Source: a virus
Length of the DNA stretch: 64,000 nucleotides
Direction: 5' to 3' (one strand)
IMG/VR virus record: IMGVR_UViG_3300044974_000721
Coordinates: 1 to 64,000 of that record
The stretch's first letter is position 1, and every line of letters starts with the position of its first letter. A model generated the notes under the pieces. That model was not told the DNA's origin and ran no database searches. It saw nothing but the letters and a program-made list of their open reading frames with translations. Positions 45,722 to 54,195 of the stretch are shown one piece after another. Both the position numbers and the translations under genes were made by a program.

Positions 45722-46360
45722 ATGGATAACTCTATTTTTGAACCAGCTTCTAGTTTTATTGCTAATAAATATAACCCTACCGAACACTACTCTATTACTA
45801 GTCTTGACCTCTCTAACCCCTCTAAACCTCTAGCTGTCCTCTCCCCTACCTCTACTTTTGTTATCCCAAAACCGGGTCAGCTAGTCTCTTTTCTTAACGG
45901 TACTTGTACTTTCTATATAGATTCTATTTCTTCCGGTATTAAAGCTGTATATGTCAGTGGTGATACTGCACAGCTAAAAGAAAAAGATTTAGGTACAATA
46001 CAAAATATATATAAACCACAAGATATAAGATATAAGATTATAAACAAAACTGCAAAGCTGGGAGCGTTAAAGGTAAAGGTAAATACTCCTGTGCATCATA
46101 AGGATGGTTACTTAGGATGGACACTATATTTATATGACAGCGTGCTATTAGTAGGAAATGATCTTAATTCTAAAGGCTATATAGAGTTTTATGGTTCTTC
46201 AGTATGGGAGCCTGGTTTATATAGAATAGTAGTATCAGCTTATGACCAATACACTAAGGGACTATTAAATATAGCTGATAAAGAAATTGAAATTACAGCC
46301 CCCGCTGCTTCCTTTGATATCGGCACTCCTTATTCCCTCCATAAACCTATAACCTTTTAA
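45722..46360 (+). CDS. Unknown baseplate protein with Ig-like C-terminus
   Basis: A 212-aa protein. Residues ~95-200 (LGALKVKVNTPV, GYLGWTLYLYD, GYIEFYGSSVWEPGLYRIVVSAYDQYTKG) form a run of alternating strands resembling an Ig/PKD-type beta sandwich, which is common on virion surfaces. The first part has a PKPGQLVSFLNGTCTFYID strand pair. No named family. It is immediately upstream of the gp25-like gene. Codon style switches in mid-gene, from pyrimidine-ending to A-ending near 45960 and back near 46310. Confidence 0.62.
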   Translation: MDNSIFEPASSFIANKYNPTEHYSITSLDLSNPSKPLAVLSPTSTFVIPKPGQLVSFLNGTCTFYIDSISSGIKAVYVSGDTAQLKEKDLGTIQNIYKPQDIRYKIINKTAKLGALKVKVNTPVHHKDGYLGWTLYLYDSVLLVGNDLNSKGYIEFYGSSVWEPGLYRIVVSAYDQYTKGLLNIADKEIEITAPAASFDIGTPYSLHKPITF

Positions 46361-46383
46361 CCTCTTAACCTCTTAATCCCTTT

Positions 46384-46794
46384 ATGCGTGGCTTAATCTT
46401 TACACAAGGTGATTTGTCCCTTGATTGGGTATACTACCCCCAAATCTTTCAACACGAAGTCTCTACCCGTCTTTCTACTAATCCCTCTTCCTACTCCAGA
46501 TACTGCCTTCTAACTACTGTCGACGACAATGACCAACCCTCTTATAATATCTTCCCCCTCGACGAAAACTACGGCTGCTATCTCAGTTCTTTCCTCTCTG
46601 TCCCTGAATCAGAACTCAATGACTCCGAAATTCAAGATACTATCCAATCCTCTCTCTCTCTAGACCCTAGAGTTACTTTTATCTCCTCTGATTATATTGG
46701 TAATGGTAATATCTCTGTTACATATAAACCCTCTGACTCCTTTGACCCAACTGACTCTAACTCTTTTACTTCTACTATAGTTAATAACTCTTAG
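46384..46794 (+). CDS. Baseplate wedge protein, gp25/W-like
   Basis: A protein of 136 residues, the usual size for T4 gp25 / P2 gpW. The key segment is NYGCYLSSFLS...(L/I)...IQSSLSLDPRVTFIS (about residues 60-105), which keeps the family pattern of a P/N-x-x-G-x-x-L helix start followed by a helix ending in DPRV and then paired strands. gp25-like proteins join the wedge to the sheath initiation complex. The gene directly before gpJ is the normal order. The coding strand is extremely pyrimidine-rich and no Shine-Dalgarno site is present. Confidence 0.75.
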   Translation: MRGLIFTQGDLSLDWVYYPQIFQHEVSTRLSTNPSSYSRYCLLTTVDDNDQPSYNIFPLDENYGCYLSSFLSVPESELNDSEIQDTIQSSLSLDPRVTFISSDYIGNGNISVTYKPSDSFDPTDSNSFTSTIVNNS

Positions 46795-46819
46795 CTCTTT
46801 CTCTTCTATTCTTACTTAT

Positions 46820-47920
46820 ATGTACTACCCTAGACTTTTTCAAGATATCTTTGATGACTATTTAAACTCAATTGAACAAGCTGGCTTCGGCTTAGACCTC
46901 CAACTTAACCCCTCTTCCCCTCTCTATGTTCTCGCCCGCGCTAATTCTACTGTTATAGCTGACCTTGAATCTCAACTTGTTAATGTTTTTACCTCCTCTT
47001 CCCCTCTTACAGCTACAGGCTTAGACCTTGATAATCTTATATATACACCCTCTATAAAACGCTTTCCTGCTTCCTTGTCTTTTGGTTCCGTTATCGTTAA
47101 ACCTACTCCTACTTCTCTCTCTATCCCTAATAATACTATTCTTACAGACCTCGATAACGGCCTTCAATTTGCTACATCTCAGTCCGCTGTAACTACAACA
47201 TTTGCTAACACTATTATCCCTGTTTCTTCCCTTACAACTGGCTTCTCTAATAATTTACCCGCAGGGACAGTTCTTTTCACACCCGATTTTCCTACTATTG
47301 ACTTTTTTGTTGGCTCTTCTATCTCCTCTAACAATATTTTCTTTGGCGACTTTACCGGCGGCGCTGATGAAGAAGACGATGATTCTCTTAGAAGTAGGTT
47401 CTTAAATTTTATTACCACTCTTGACCGCACTTCCTCTCTTCCTTTTATTAAAAACGCTGTTCAATTACAACCTAATGTCTCTAAATCTTTTGTAAAAAAT
47501 CGCCTTCCCGGTATCATTGAACTTTGGGTTCGCTTCTCTTCCCTTGATGGTACTACTTTTTATTCTGATACTGAAGTAGATGAATTAAAATCCTCTTTAC
47601 TACCTTATATACCCGCTGGTATAAGTATCTCTATTAATGAAGCAAAAATAAAATATGTTCAACTAGCTATATCTGTTGTACCTTACTCCTCTTCCTCAGA
47701 TTTTACAACTATAAACTCTCAAATCTCTTTTGCTATTGAAGACCTCGTAGCTACCTTAGATTTGGGACAAACTTTATTTCTATCTTCTATTACTACTGCT
47801 ATACTCCCTTTTGTATCTAAAGTAGTTATTACAGAACCTACTACAGATATTGTCCCTGATATGGATCAAGTTGTTGTTGTCTCTTCAATTAAACTAACTC
47901 TTCCTACTTATCAATTATAA
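46820..47920 (+). CDS. Baseplate wedge protein J (gp6-like)
   Basis: A 366-aa protein with the gpJ/gp6 family layout: an N-terminal helical part, a VIVKPTPTSLSIPNNTIL strand region, the hallmark GGADEEDDDSLRSRFL near residues 175-190, and C-terminal helical/beta repeats. J proteins build the wedge that surrounds the hub and triggers sheath contraction. Length is in the usual range (300-400). It follows the gp25-like gene as in P2 and Mu, and the next gene begins 2 bases after its stop. Confidence 0.88.
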   Translation: MYYPRLFQDIFDDYLNSIEQAGFGLDLQLNPSSPLYVLARANSTVIADLESQLVNVFTSSSPLTATGLDLDNLIYTPSIKRFPASLSFGSVIVKPTPTSLSIPNNTILTDLDNGLQFATSQSAVTTTFANTIIPVSSLTTGFSNNLPAGTVLFTPDFPTIDFFVGSSISSNNIFFGDFTGGADEEDDDSLRSRFLNFITTLDRTSSLPFIKNAVQLQPNVSKSFVKNRLPGIIELWVRFSSLDGTTFYSDTEVDELKSSLLPYIPAGISISINEAKIKYVQLAISVVPYSSSSDFTTINSQISFAIEDLVATLDLGQTLFLSSITTAILPFVSKVVITEPTTDIVPDMDQVVVVSSIKLTLPTYQL

Positions 47921-47922
47921 CT

Positions 47923-50157
47923 ATGCATCAAACTTTATCTTCTCTTTTCTTTAAATCCCAAGGCTCTTCTAGTTTTTCTGACTTAGAATTATCTTATTCT
48001 AACCTTAGCTCTGACCCCTCTCTTTATTCCCGCTCTCTTTATATTTCTCCTCTCTCCCCCTCCTTTTCCCCTTTTACTCTTACTGCCCCTCTCCATTCTA
48101 CTCCTATTACCTGTTCCCATCCTGTACTTCTTAGTAGCAAATCGGCTATTAACTCTACTTTAACTATTTCTTCTGTTACTAGTACCATTACTCCTAGTCA
48201 GGAAACTAGACTTATAACATTCCTAAATACTAATCAACCTAAACTAAAGCCTTATATAGGTAACTCTTATACATACCAAATTGTTTTTCCTTTTGATGGT
48301 TCTAATATACTAAAATTCCCTAATGAATCTGTTGTAGTTACTTCGGGTTTTGACTCTAATAACACACCAGTTACTTATACTTTACCAAACTATAAAACTG
48401 GCTGTAAGTGTTCAGTATCAGTAACAGATACTACTAAATCTATATCTTCTATAGCTTGGGGTTTAATACTAGCCGCCGCAACTGACTCCGACTCTTTAGT
48501 TATCTCTACTCTTAATGGACTTATTAACTCCTTTATAGATAATCAAAGCCTTTCTCAAACTGACGGCGGGGTTGTTATTAACTCCTCTTTGACCCCTCTC
48601 TCTAATTCTATATACGATAACTCCCTTCTTGGTCTCTCCGTCTGCTTATCACTTCAATATCTAACTTCTAAGTCTAACCTTCATCTTGCTATTAATAACT
48701 TCTATGAAGATTGTATTCAATTAGCTCGTTTACTCTCTTTTATCTCCTCTCAATATGTTAACCCCGTTAATAACTTTGTTTATGGCTCTTTTTCTGCTGA
48801 GGGTATTAATACCGAAGACCTCTCTTTTATAACCTCTTGCGTTACTTCTCTCTTCTTTAACTCTTTTCTCTCTATTGATTATGACTCTATTATCCATTAT
48901 AAAGCAGCTAAACTCTATCTGGCTATTCTTGAACTTCCAGTTGTACCCGATATCCTTCAATATTCTATCTTTTCTGACTCTTCTACTTTAAGTACTATCG
49001 CCTATAAACTCTGGTGGCACTGCGAATTTGACCTCCCAAGAGCTCCTTTGCTTTTGACTAGCTATAACTCCTCTCGTCTCTCTACTTTAGAAGGTACTAA
49101 CTCAACTTATACAGAACTAGATTTCTTAGTCGCTTCTCTTACAAATCTCTATCTTTTTGACTTCAGGCCTACTTGGGTATTTTGGCTATTTGAACAGTTT
49201 AAACTGGATTCTCAACTTAAATCTGTTTCAACCCTTAATATTAACTCCTTAACTCCTATTGTATGCTACTCCTTTAAGTTTAAACTTATATCTAACTACG
49301 TTTTTGATACGGGTGCTACTAGCTGCCGCGCTTATTCCTCTTATATTAAAAATCTCTTTATCCTATCTCTCCCAGAAGGCCCCTTCTGGTCTTCTCGCAC
49401 TAACGAAGAAAACTCTTATACTACTATAGGCTCACTTATCCACGCGTATTCATCTGCTTTTTTTTATATTACTTTACACCTCTTCTTACTAAAACAGCCT
49501 TTATTCTCTTCTAGTTCCTACATACTGCGCCGCCTGGCTAGTTTTATCTTAAAACCTTCTGTATACCTAGCAGAACCTCTTATAAAAAGTTATATCTCTA
49601 TCTTGTTAGATGCCACTTTAAGCCCTATAGAAAAACTAAACCTATTCTTTAAATCTAACTTCACACGCTATTTTGATACTGTACCTAACTATAAAATTCT
49701 TTTAGATAGACAAACTAAAACTTATACTACAGATATAACAGTATATAACCATGAATTCCTTACGGGCCCACAATATCAATCTATTGTCTTCTACCCTGTA
49801 TCAAGAGAAATTAACACTCAAGCTTCTAATGCTCTCGCTTTAAGAACTACTCCAGGATTACCTTATTCTTCTCCTAAAACTAGCCCCGCTCCCGGTACTT
49901 CCCCCTCCCCTAATGAATCTAATACTCATATCCTTCCCCTCTCTAACTTAACCGGTTTGGTTAATCTTACAGATAATATACCCGCTCCTAATAATCTCCA
50001 CCACATTACTACTCTTGTTGCCCCCGCTGGTGTTATATATAAATACTCTTTTCATTATTTTAATACCGTTGCTACTAACTACGTTATCTCCTCTTTCTCT
50101 ACTACTGTCTCTATAGGCGCTAAAATATCTGTAGGTTCTACTGTTTTTATTGTCTGA
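47923..50157 (+). CDS. Baseplate protein, possibly gpI/Mu gp48-like at its centre
   Basis: A 744-aa protein following J at 2 bases, the position of gpI-type wedge proteins. A segment near residues 480-520 (LPEGPFW, then SLIHAYSSAFFYI) matches the start of the Mu gp48/YmfQ family (LP.G..W ... L......A). The regions before it (several beta and helical stretches) and after it (a Pro/Ser linker, then a beta-rich C-terminus) are not recognised. The usual member is ~200 residues, so this would be an enlarged version. Assignment is tentative. Confidence 0.62.
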   Translation: MHQTLSSLFFKSQGSSSFSDLELSYSNLSSDPSLYSRSLYISPLSPSFSPFTLTAPLHSTPITCSHPVLLSSKSAINSTLTISSVTSTITPSQETRLITFLNTNQPKLKPYIGNSYTYQIVFPFDGSNILKFPNESVVVTSGFDSNNTPVTYTLPNYKTGCKCSVSVTDTTKSISSIAWGLILAAATDSDSLVISTLNGLINSFIDNQSLSQTDGGVVINSSLTPLSNSIYDNSLLGLSVCLSLQYLTSKSNLHLAINNFYEDCIQLARLLSFISSQYVNPVNNFVYGSFSAEGINTEDLSFITSCVTSLFFNSFLSIDYDSIIHYKAAKLYLAILELPVVPDILQYSIFSDSSTLSTIAYKLWWHCEFDLPRAPLLLTSYNSSRLSTLEGTNSTYTELDFLVASLTNLYLFDFRPTWVFWLFEQFKLDSQLKSVSTLNINSLTPIVCYSFKFKLISNYVFDTGATSCRAYSSYIKNLFILSLPEGPFWSSRTNEENSYTTIGSLIHAYSSAFFYITLHLFLLKQPLFSSSSYILRRLASFILKPSVYLAEPLIKSYISILLDATLSPIEKLNLFFKSNFTRYFDTVPNYKILLDRQTKTYTTDITVYNHEFLTGPQYQSIVFYPVSREINTQASNALALRTTPGLPYSSPKTSPAPGTSPSPNESNTHILPLSNLTGLVNLTDNIPAPNNLHHITTLVAPAGVIYKYSFHYFNTVATNYVISSFSTTVSIGAKISVGSTVFIV

Positions 50158-50203
50158 TTTTTTGTCTTATTATTTCTTCCCTTTATACCTCTACTAATCT
50201 TTT

Positions 50204-50593
50204 ATGCTTAATTCTTCTATCTCTTCCTCTATACTTAAGTCTATTGTCTATGGCGGTACTATCTCTAGTAACTCTACCCCCTCTCTCCCTACTTCTTTTA
50301 CTCCTGTAACCTCTATACGCTTCTATACCTCTAACCCTTTCCTAAACCCTACTACCGGTACTATCTCCGCTATCTTTACTCCCGCTATTTCTGTTGATAA
50401 TTTATATATCTACAATACTAATACTATTCAAGTAAATATTATATCCAATAATACTCTTTACTATGCTGGTCTTTTAGCTGCTGATACCACTATTCTACTG
50501 GCATCTAAACTGTCTACCCCCCTCACTGTTGTCGCTGGGCAACAACTCTCTATTCAACCTAATGAATTTGCTGTCTCTTTTATTAACCTTTAA
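50204..50593 (+). CDS. Small beta-rich virion protein
   Basis: A 129-aa, Ser/Thr/Ile-rich protein that is almost entirely alternating beta strands, with no charged coiled coil and very few charged residues. The look is that of a small fibre-tip, fibre-attachment or capsid-decoration protein, but no family is recognised. It lies between the baseplate genes and the terminase gene. Confidence 0.65.
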   Translation: MLNSSISSSILKSIVYGGTISSNSTPSLPTSFTPVTSIRFYTSNPFLNPTTGTISAIFTPAISVDNLYIYNTNTIQVNIISNNTLYYAGLLAADTTILLASKLSTPLTVVAGQQLSIQPNEFAVSFINL

Positions 50594-50634
50594 GAGTACA
50601 TTTACCTAGTTTTAACAGTTTACTAACTATATTT

Positions 50635-52431
50635 ATGTCTATTAAGAATAAAGGGTTTGACCTTGATGGATTTCTTGATGATTTAGCTGATAGTATCCAA
50701 GATGAGTTTGGTGCCTCAACTGAAGAGTTTAATATTGTAGACTTTGTAGAGAATCAAATAGATAAACTTAGCTGGGGCGTTAAAGAATTAAACCCCCGTC
50801 AATGGGTTCTTCTTAAAACTTTTTATAGCCTCCCTTTATCTGACGACGAAATCTCTATACTCGAGGCTTGGTACGCTCTTGACCGTACTTCCCTTAACCC
50901 TATTTCTAATTACCCCCCTCAACAACCTTTCCAAGCTCTTATTGTTGAAGCTGGTCGTAGAGGTAGTAAAAGCTTTACCGCTTCTATTATTGTCGCCTTT
51001 GAGTTCTGTAGACTCTGTCTTATGAAATCTCCCCAACTCTACTACGGTATTGCTACCTCTACCCCTATTTCTATCTACTGTATCGCTACTAGTGCTACTC
51101 AAACTAAACGTACTATATTCGCTCAAGCAAAAGCTTTACTTGAGCACATACCTGCTATAAAAAGGTTAGTTGATAGAAAGAAAGTAATTATAGGCGAAGA
51201 AGAAATAAAGTACCCTGATAAGTTGTTATATATATACAGCGGTAACTCAAATTCAGCTTCTCAGGTCGGCTCTTCTGTTATTTGCTTAGTTATGGATGAA
51301 GTGGCTAGATTTGATGACGAAGGTAAAGATAATGATGAAAGCAATGCTCTCCAATTATGGTCAAATATTGGTATCTCTGGTGTAACTTTTGGTAAAGATG
51401 CTAAACGCATCGCTATTAGTTCCGCTTGGTGTGATGGCGATGCTATACAAAAGCTGTACAGTCTTACTAAAGAGTCTCCCGGTACTTTAGGCTTTAGGTT
51501 ACGTTCTTGGGATTTAAACCCCGTACACGCCGCTAGAGACAATCCTGTAGTTCAATCTGAATATTTGTTAGACCCTAGAAAAGCTGCTCTTGAATTTGAA
51601 GGTATTCGCTTTAATAAAGCTTACTCTTTCTTTACTGATGATGATATACAAAAAGCTTTTAGAGGCTCTACTTCTATCTCTGTCTCTAAATTAAAATCTC
51701 CTGATTCTATTGTTCGCCTTCAAATTGATGATATTCTACCTACTATTAACGGTAGCGTTATGCACTTAGACCCAGCTTTCGTTCGTGATAGCTATGCCAT
51801 TGCATTTGGTCATAGAGAAACTATTAAAGGTGATAGGTTTGCTATTATTGATGGTCTTCTTGTCTGGGAACCTGATGTTAACCAACAAGTTGGTATAACT
51901 AATATTTATAAATGCATTTATGAAATACATAACCGCCGCCCTCTATCTAAAATAACTTCTGACCACTATAACCCCGAAACCGTTCAACATCTTAGAAATA
52001 ACGGCCTAAACGCTTCCGTTATTACTTTCTCTCAAGGTAAACAACTTGAATTGTACGACTTCTTTAGAAAAATGCTTCATGAGGAGCGTGTTATTCTACC
52101 TAATAACTCCCCTTGGTCTTCTAAGCTAAAAGATGAGCTTTTTGGTATACAATTAATAAAGGGTAAAAAGATTGATCATAGGCGAGACGGTTCTAAAGAC
52201 ATCGCAGATGCTTGTGTAGCCGTAGTGTGGCATCTAATGTCAGACTTTAATTTAACAGCAACTCCTGTTAGTAACTCCGTAAAACCTACTCAACCTATAC
52301 CTTTTAAAGATGATTTAGCAGATTTAGGATTCTCTTCAGCTAAAGAGTTAGTAACTCAAGTTAAAAGATCTTATTCTAAATGGGATTCTAAATATCTTAG
52401 TGAACCTTCCTGGCTCTCTGATGATATTTAG
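50635..52431 (+). CDS. Terminase large subunit
   Basis: A 598-aa DNA-packaging motor with ATPase and nuclease parts. Visible motifs are Walker A GRRGSKS (107-113), Walker B VICLVMDE (215-222) and a coupling S-S-A-W stretch (262-265). The nuclease carries acidic residues in MHLDPA (Asp379), TSDHYN (Asp443) and KDIADA (Asp522, Asp525). The length is normal for the family. It cuts concatemeric DNA and drives it into the head through the portal. Its place after the baseplate genes, far from portal and capsid, is less common than a terminase at the start of the head cluster. No small subunit is recognised in the window. Confidence 0.92.
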   Translation: MSIKNKGFDLDGFLDDLADSIQDEFGASTEEFNIVDFVENQIDKLSWGVKELNPRQWVLLKTFYSLPLSDDEISILEAWYALDRTSLNPISNYPPQQPFQALIVEAGRRGSKSFTASIIVAFEFCRLCLMKSPQLYYGIATSTPISIYCIATSATQTKRTIFAQAKALLEHIPAIKRLVDRKKVIIGEEEIKYPDKLLYIYSGNSNSASQVGSSVICLVMDEVARFDDEGKDNDESNALQLWSNIGISGVTFGKDAKRIAISSAWCDGDAIQKLYSLTKESPGTLGFRLRSWDLNPVHAARDNPVVQSEYLLDPRKAALEFEGIRFNKAYSFFTDDDIQKAFRGSTSISVSKLKSPDSIVRLQIDDILPTINGSVMHLDPAFVRDSYAIAFGHRETIKGDRFAIIDGLLVWEPDVNQQVGITNIYKCIYEIHNRRPLSKITSDHYNPETVQHLRNNGLNASVITFSQGKQLELYDFFRKMLHEERVILPNNSPWSSKLKDELFGIQLIKGKKIDHRRDGSKDIADACVAVVWHLMSDFNLTATPVSNSVKPTQPIPFKDDLADLGFSSAKELVTQVKRSYSKWDSKYLSEPSWLSDDI

Positions 52432-52453
52432 CTCGCTTTAAACTCTGCTTGTT

Positions 52454-52485
52454 TAGGCTGTTATTACAGCATAGCGCCTATTTTT
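52454..52485 (+). terminator. Possible terminator after the terminase gene
   Basis: An imperfect hairpin: outer arms taggc / gccta with a small inner stem (tgt / aca) and a bulge, followed directly by ttttt. It is weaker than the other hairpins but correctly placed after the terminase stop and before the ATPase gene. Confidence 0.45.
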
Positions 52486-52543
52486 CTAACTTATTTTGTT
52501 CTTGGTTACAGTGTTTTTAGCTCTATAGTTACTGTTATTTATT

Positions 52544-53407
52544 ATGTTAACAAAACACCAGATTGATAGGTTTAACTCCTGCCATAACCTACATTTCTCT
52601 CTCTCGCCTATTACCCTTTTTATGGGGCATAACAACACAGGTAAATCATCTATCCTTAGACATATTTATTATAAACGTAACGCAGAACATGTTCTTTATC
52701 TTAACTCCCGCCGCGCTATTATTCCTAACTATTACTACCTTAAAGACCCTATCACTTTCTTAGCCGGCATTAATGGTCAGTATATCTATCCTTTCTTTAT
52801 AGCTCTTAAAAAAAGTGTCCCTAACTTTGAAGCTACTCTCTCTAAAACTCTCTCTGACCTTAATCTTGTTCAATCTATATCGTTAAAACAATCTACTACT
52901 AAACCTAATAAGTATAAGATTATTGCTAAAACGTTTGATGGCTTTAAAGTCGAGGTTAATAAACTTGGTACTTCTGTTAACTCTATTCTACAATTACTAA
53001 TCTTATTAGAATTTGTTAGTCACGATACTACTTTGGCTTTAGATAACCCTGATGCAGGCTTAGACCCCCAATTACAAGTAGCTCTAGCTGATATATTAAT
53101 AGATTACTATAAAACTAAAAACTTACAGTTTTTAGTGGAAACTAACAGCATTAACTTTCTTACAAGATTTCGACGAAGGATAGCAGAAGGTTCTTACTAT
53201 AACACTAAGTTTAAAGTATATAACGTTTACTTAGATAATAATTACAAAACTAAGCTAACTACAGCACTTGTAGATGAGGAAGGAACTATAAGTAACTGGG
53301 ACGATATACTAGGAGATTCCTCAACAGCAATAGAGATAGAAGATTTAGATGCTATACTCCAAGCTAATATTCTAAAACAATTAGAAAGTACTAAAAAGCC
53401 AGAGTAG
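52544..53407 (+). CDS. Small SMC/OLD-like ATPase with altered catalytic motifs
   Basis: A 287-aa protein. Walker A is intact: GHNNTGKS (28-35). The second half has the family layout TLALDNPDAGLDP (163-174) followed by FLVETNSINFLTRFRRRI (196-212). In related ATPases these read DEPE.GLHP and ETHS. Here the expected catalytic Glu is Asn168 and the switch His is Asn201, so ATP may bind but hydrolysis is probably weak or lost. There is no coiled-coil arm and no TOPRIM nuclease domain, so it is not a full OLD or SMC protein. It lies between terminase and the 187-aa gene with terminator-like hairpins on both sides, that is, as its own small unit. Role unknown; an ATP-dependent switch, an anti-defence protein or a packaging helper are possibilities. 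Confidence 0.75.
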   Translation: MLTKHQIDRFNSCHNLHFSLSPITLFMGHNNTGKSSILRHIYYKRNAEHVLYLNSRRAIIPNYYYLKDPITFLAGINGQYIYPFFIALKKSVPNFEATLSKTLSDLNLVQSISLKQSTTKPNKYKIIAKTFDGFKVEVNKLGTSVNSILQLLILLEFVSHDTTLALDNPDAGLDPQLQVALADILIDYYKTKNLQFLVETNSINFLTRFRRRIAEGSYYNTKFKVYNVYLDNNYKTKLTTALVDEEGTISNWDDILGDSSTAIEIEDLDAILQANILKQLESTKKPE

Positions 53408-53437
53408 TAACTAAACATTTTTTATCTTGTCTGTTTT

Positions 53438-53464
53438 AAAGGTAGCCGCGCGGCTACCTTTTTA
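53438..53464 (+). terminator. Rho-independent terminator after the ATPase gene
   Basis: A perfect palindrome: 10-bp arms aaaggtagcc / ggctaccttt around loop gcgc, followed by a short T-run. It lies 31 bases after the ATPase stop. Its 16-nt core is identical to that of the hairpin at 25143-25170, while the outer arms differ but still pair. Confidence 0.82.
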
Positions 53465-53568
53465 ATTTCTCTTACTTTTTTCTATACGTTAGTTTAGCTA
53501 TTACTTTCTAGCTCCTCTCCTCCCTCTCTCCTTTCATCTCTTCTACCCTCTAATACTATCTTCCCTCT

Positions 53569-54132
53569 ATGTCTAATACTAATCTTTTTTATAATCCTGT
53601 CCTACCTTTAACTTATAGCCCTATTGCTTTAGAACTAGTCTCTGCTTATAAACTTAACGAGGTAACCCCAACTATCGACTTTACTAAGTATTCTCTTTAT
53701 ATCCAACCACCTCGTTCTTCTCGCCCTTCTATTCAACACTACCTCCCTCAACCTTTTCGCATTCAATTCCCTTCAAACGGTATTCTTAAACTACAACTTG
53801 TCCCATCTGATATTTACCTTCCTATTGGTCGCTACCATGTCTCTTACTATAAAGAAGATGTCTCTAAACCACTTGATAAACAAGTTTGGATTGTTCGTAG
53901 CCGCCCTCTTATCTCTTCCTATTCTTTCTTACTTAATACTAACCCCTACTTTCTCCCCCTCACTTTCTGGGACGTTCTCTCCGTTAACTCCTCTTCCTCT
54001 TTCTCTTACGAGAATAATATGCTTAATGTCTTCTCTGACAACCTTCTTAATACTATCATCAATATTACATTTCAACCTGCTCTAACTGTCGACCAGCTGG
54101 TTGAATATAACATAAATACACTACCAAATTAA
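53569..54132 (+). CDS. Unknown beta-rich tail-type protein (187 aa)
   Basis: A 187-aa protein. The central part (IQFPSNGILKLQLVPSD, then LPIGRYHVSYYKE, then QVWIVRS) resembles a small beta sandwich seen in many phage tail-tip or minor tail proteins, where a G-x-Y-x-V strand is followed by a W-x-V strand. The rest is Ser/Leu/Asn-rich. No family named. It is the last gene before the second giant, 63 bases upstream of it. The coding strand is strongly pyrimidine-rich. Confidence 0.65.
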   Translation: MSNTNLFYNPVLPLTYSPIALELVSAYKLNEVTPTIDFTKYSLYIQPPRSSRPSIQHYLPQPFRIQFPSNGILKLQLVPSDIYLPIGRYHVSYYKEDVSKPLDKQVWIVRSRPLISSYSFLLNTNPYFLPLTFWDVLSVNSSSSFSYENNMLNVFSDNLLNTIINITFQPALTVDQLVEYNINTLPN

Positions 54133-54195
54133 CAGTACTGGTTATTAATAAACAACTTATACTTATAAGCTTAGGATTAAGGGTATAAACATATA

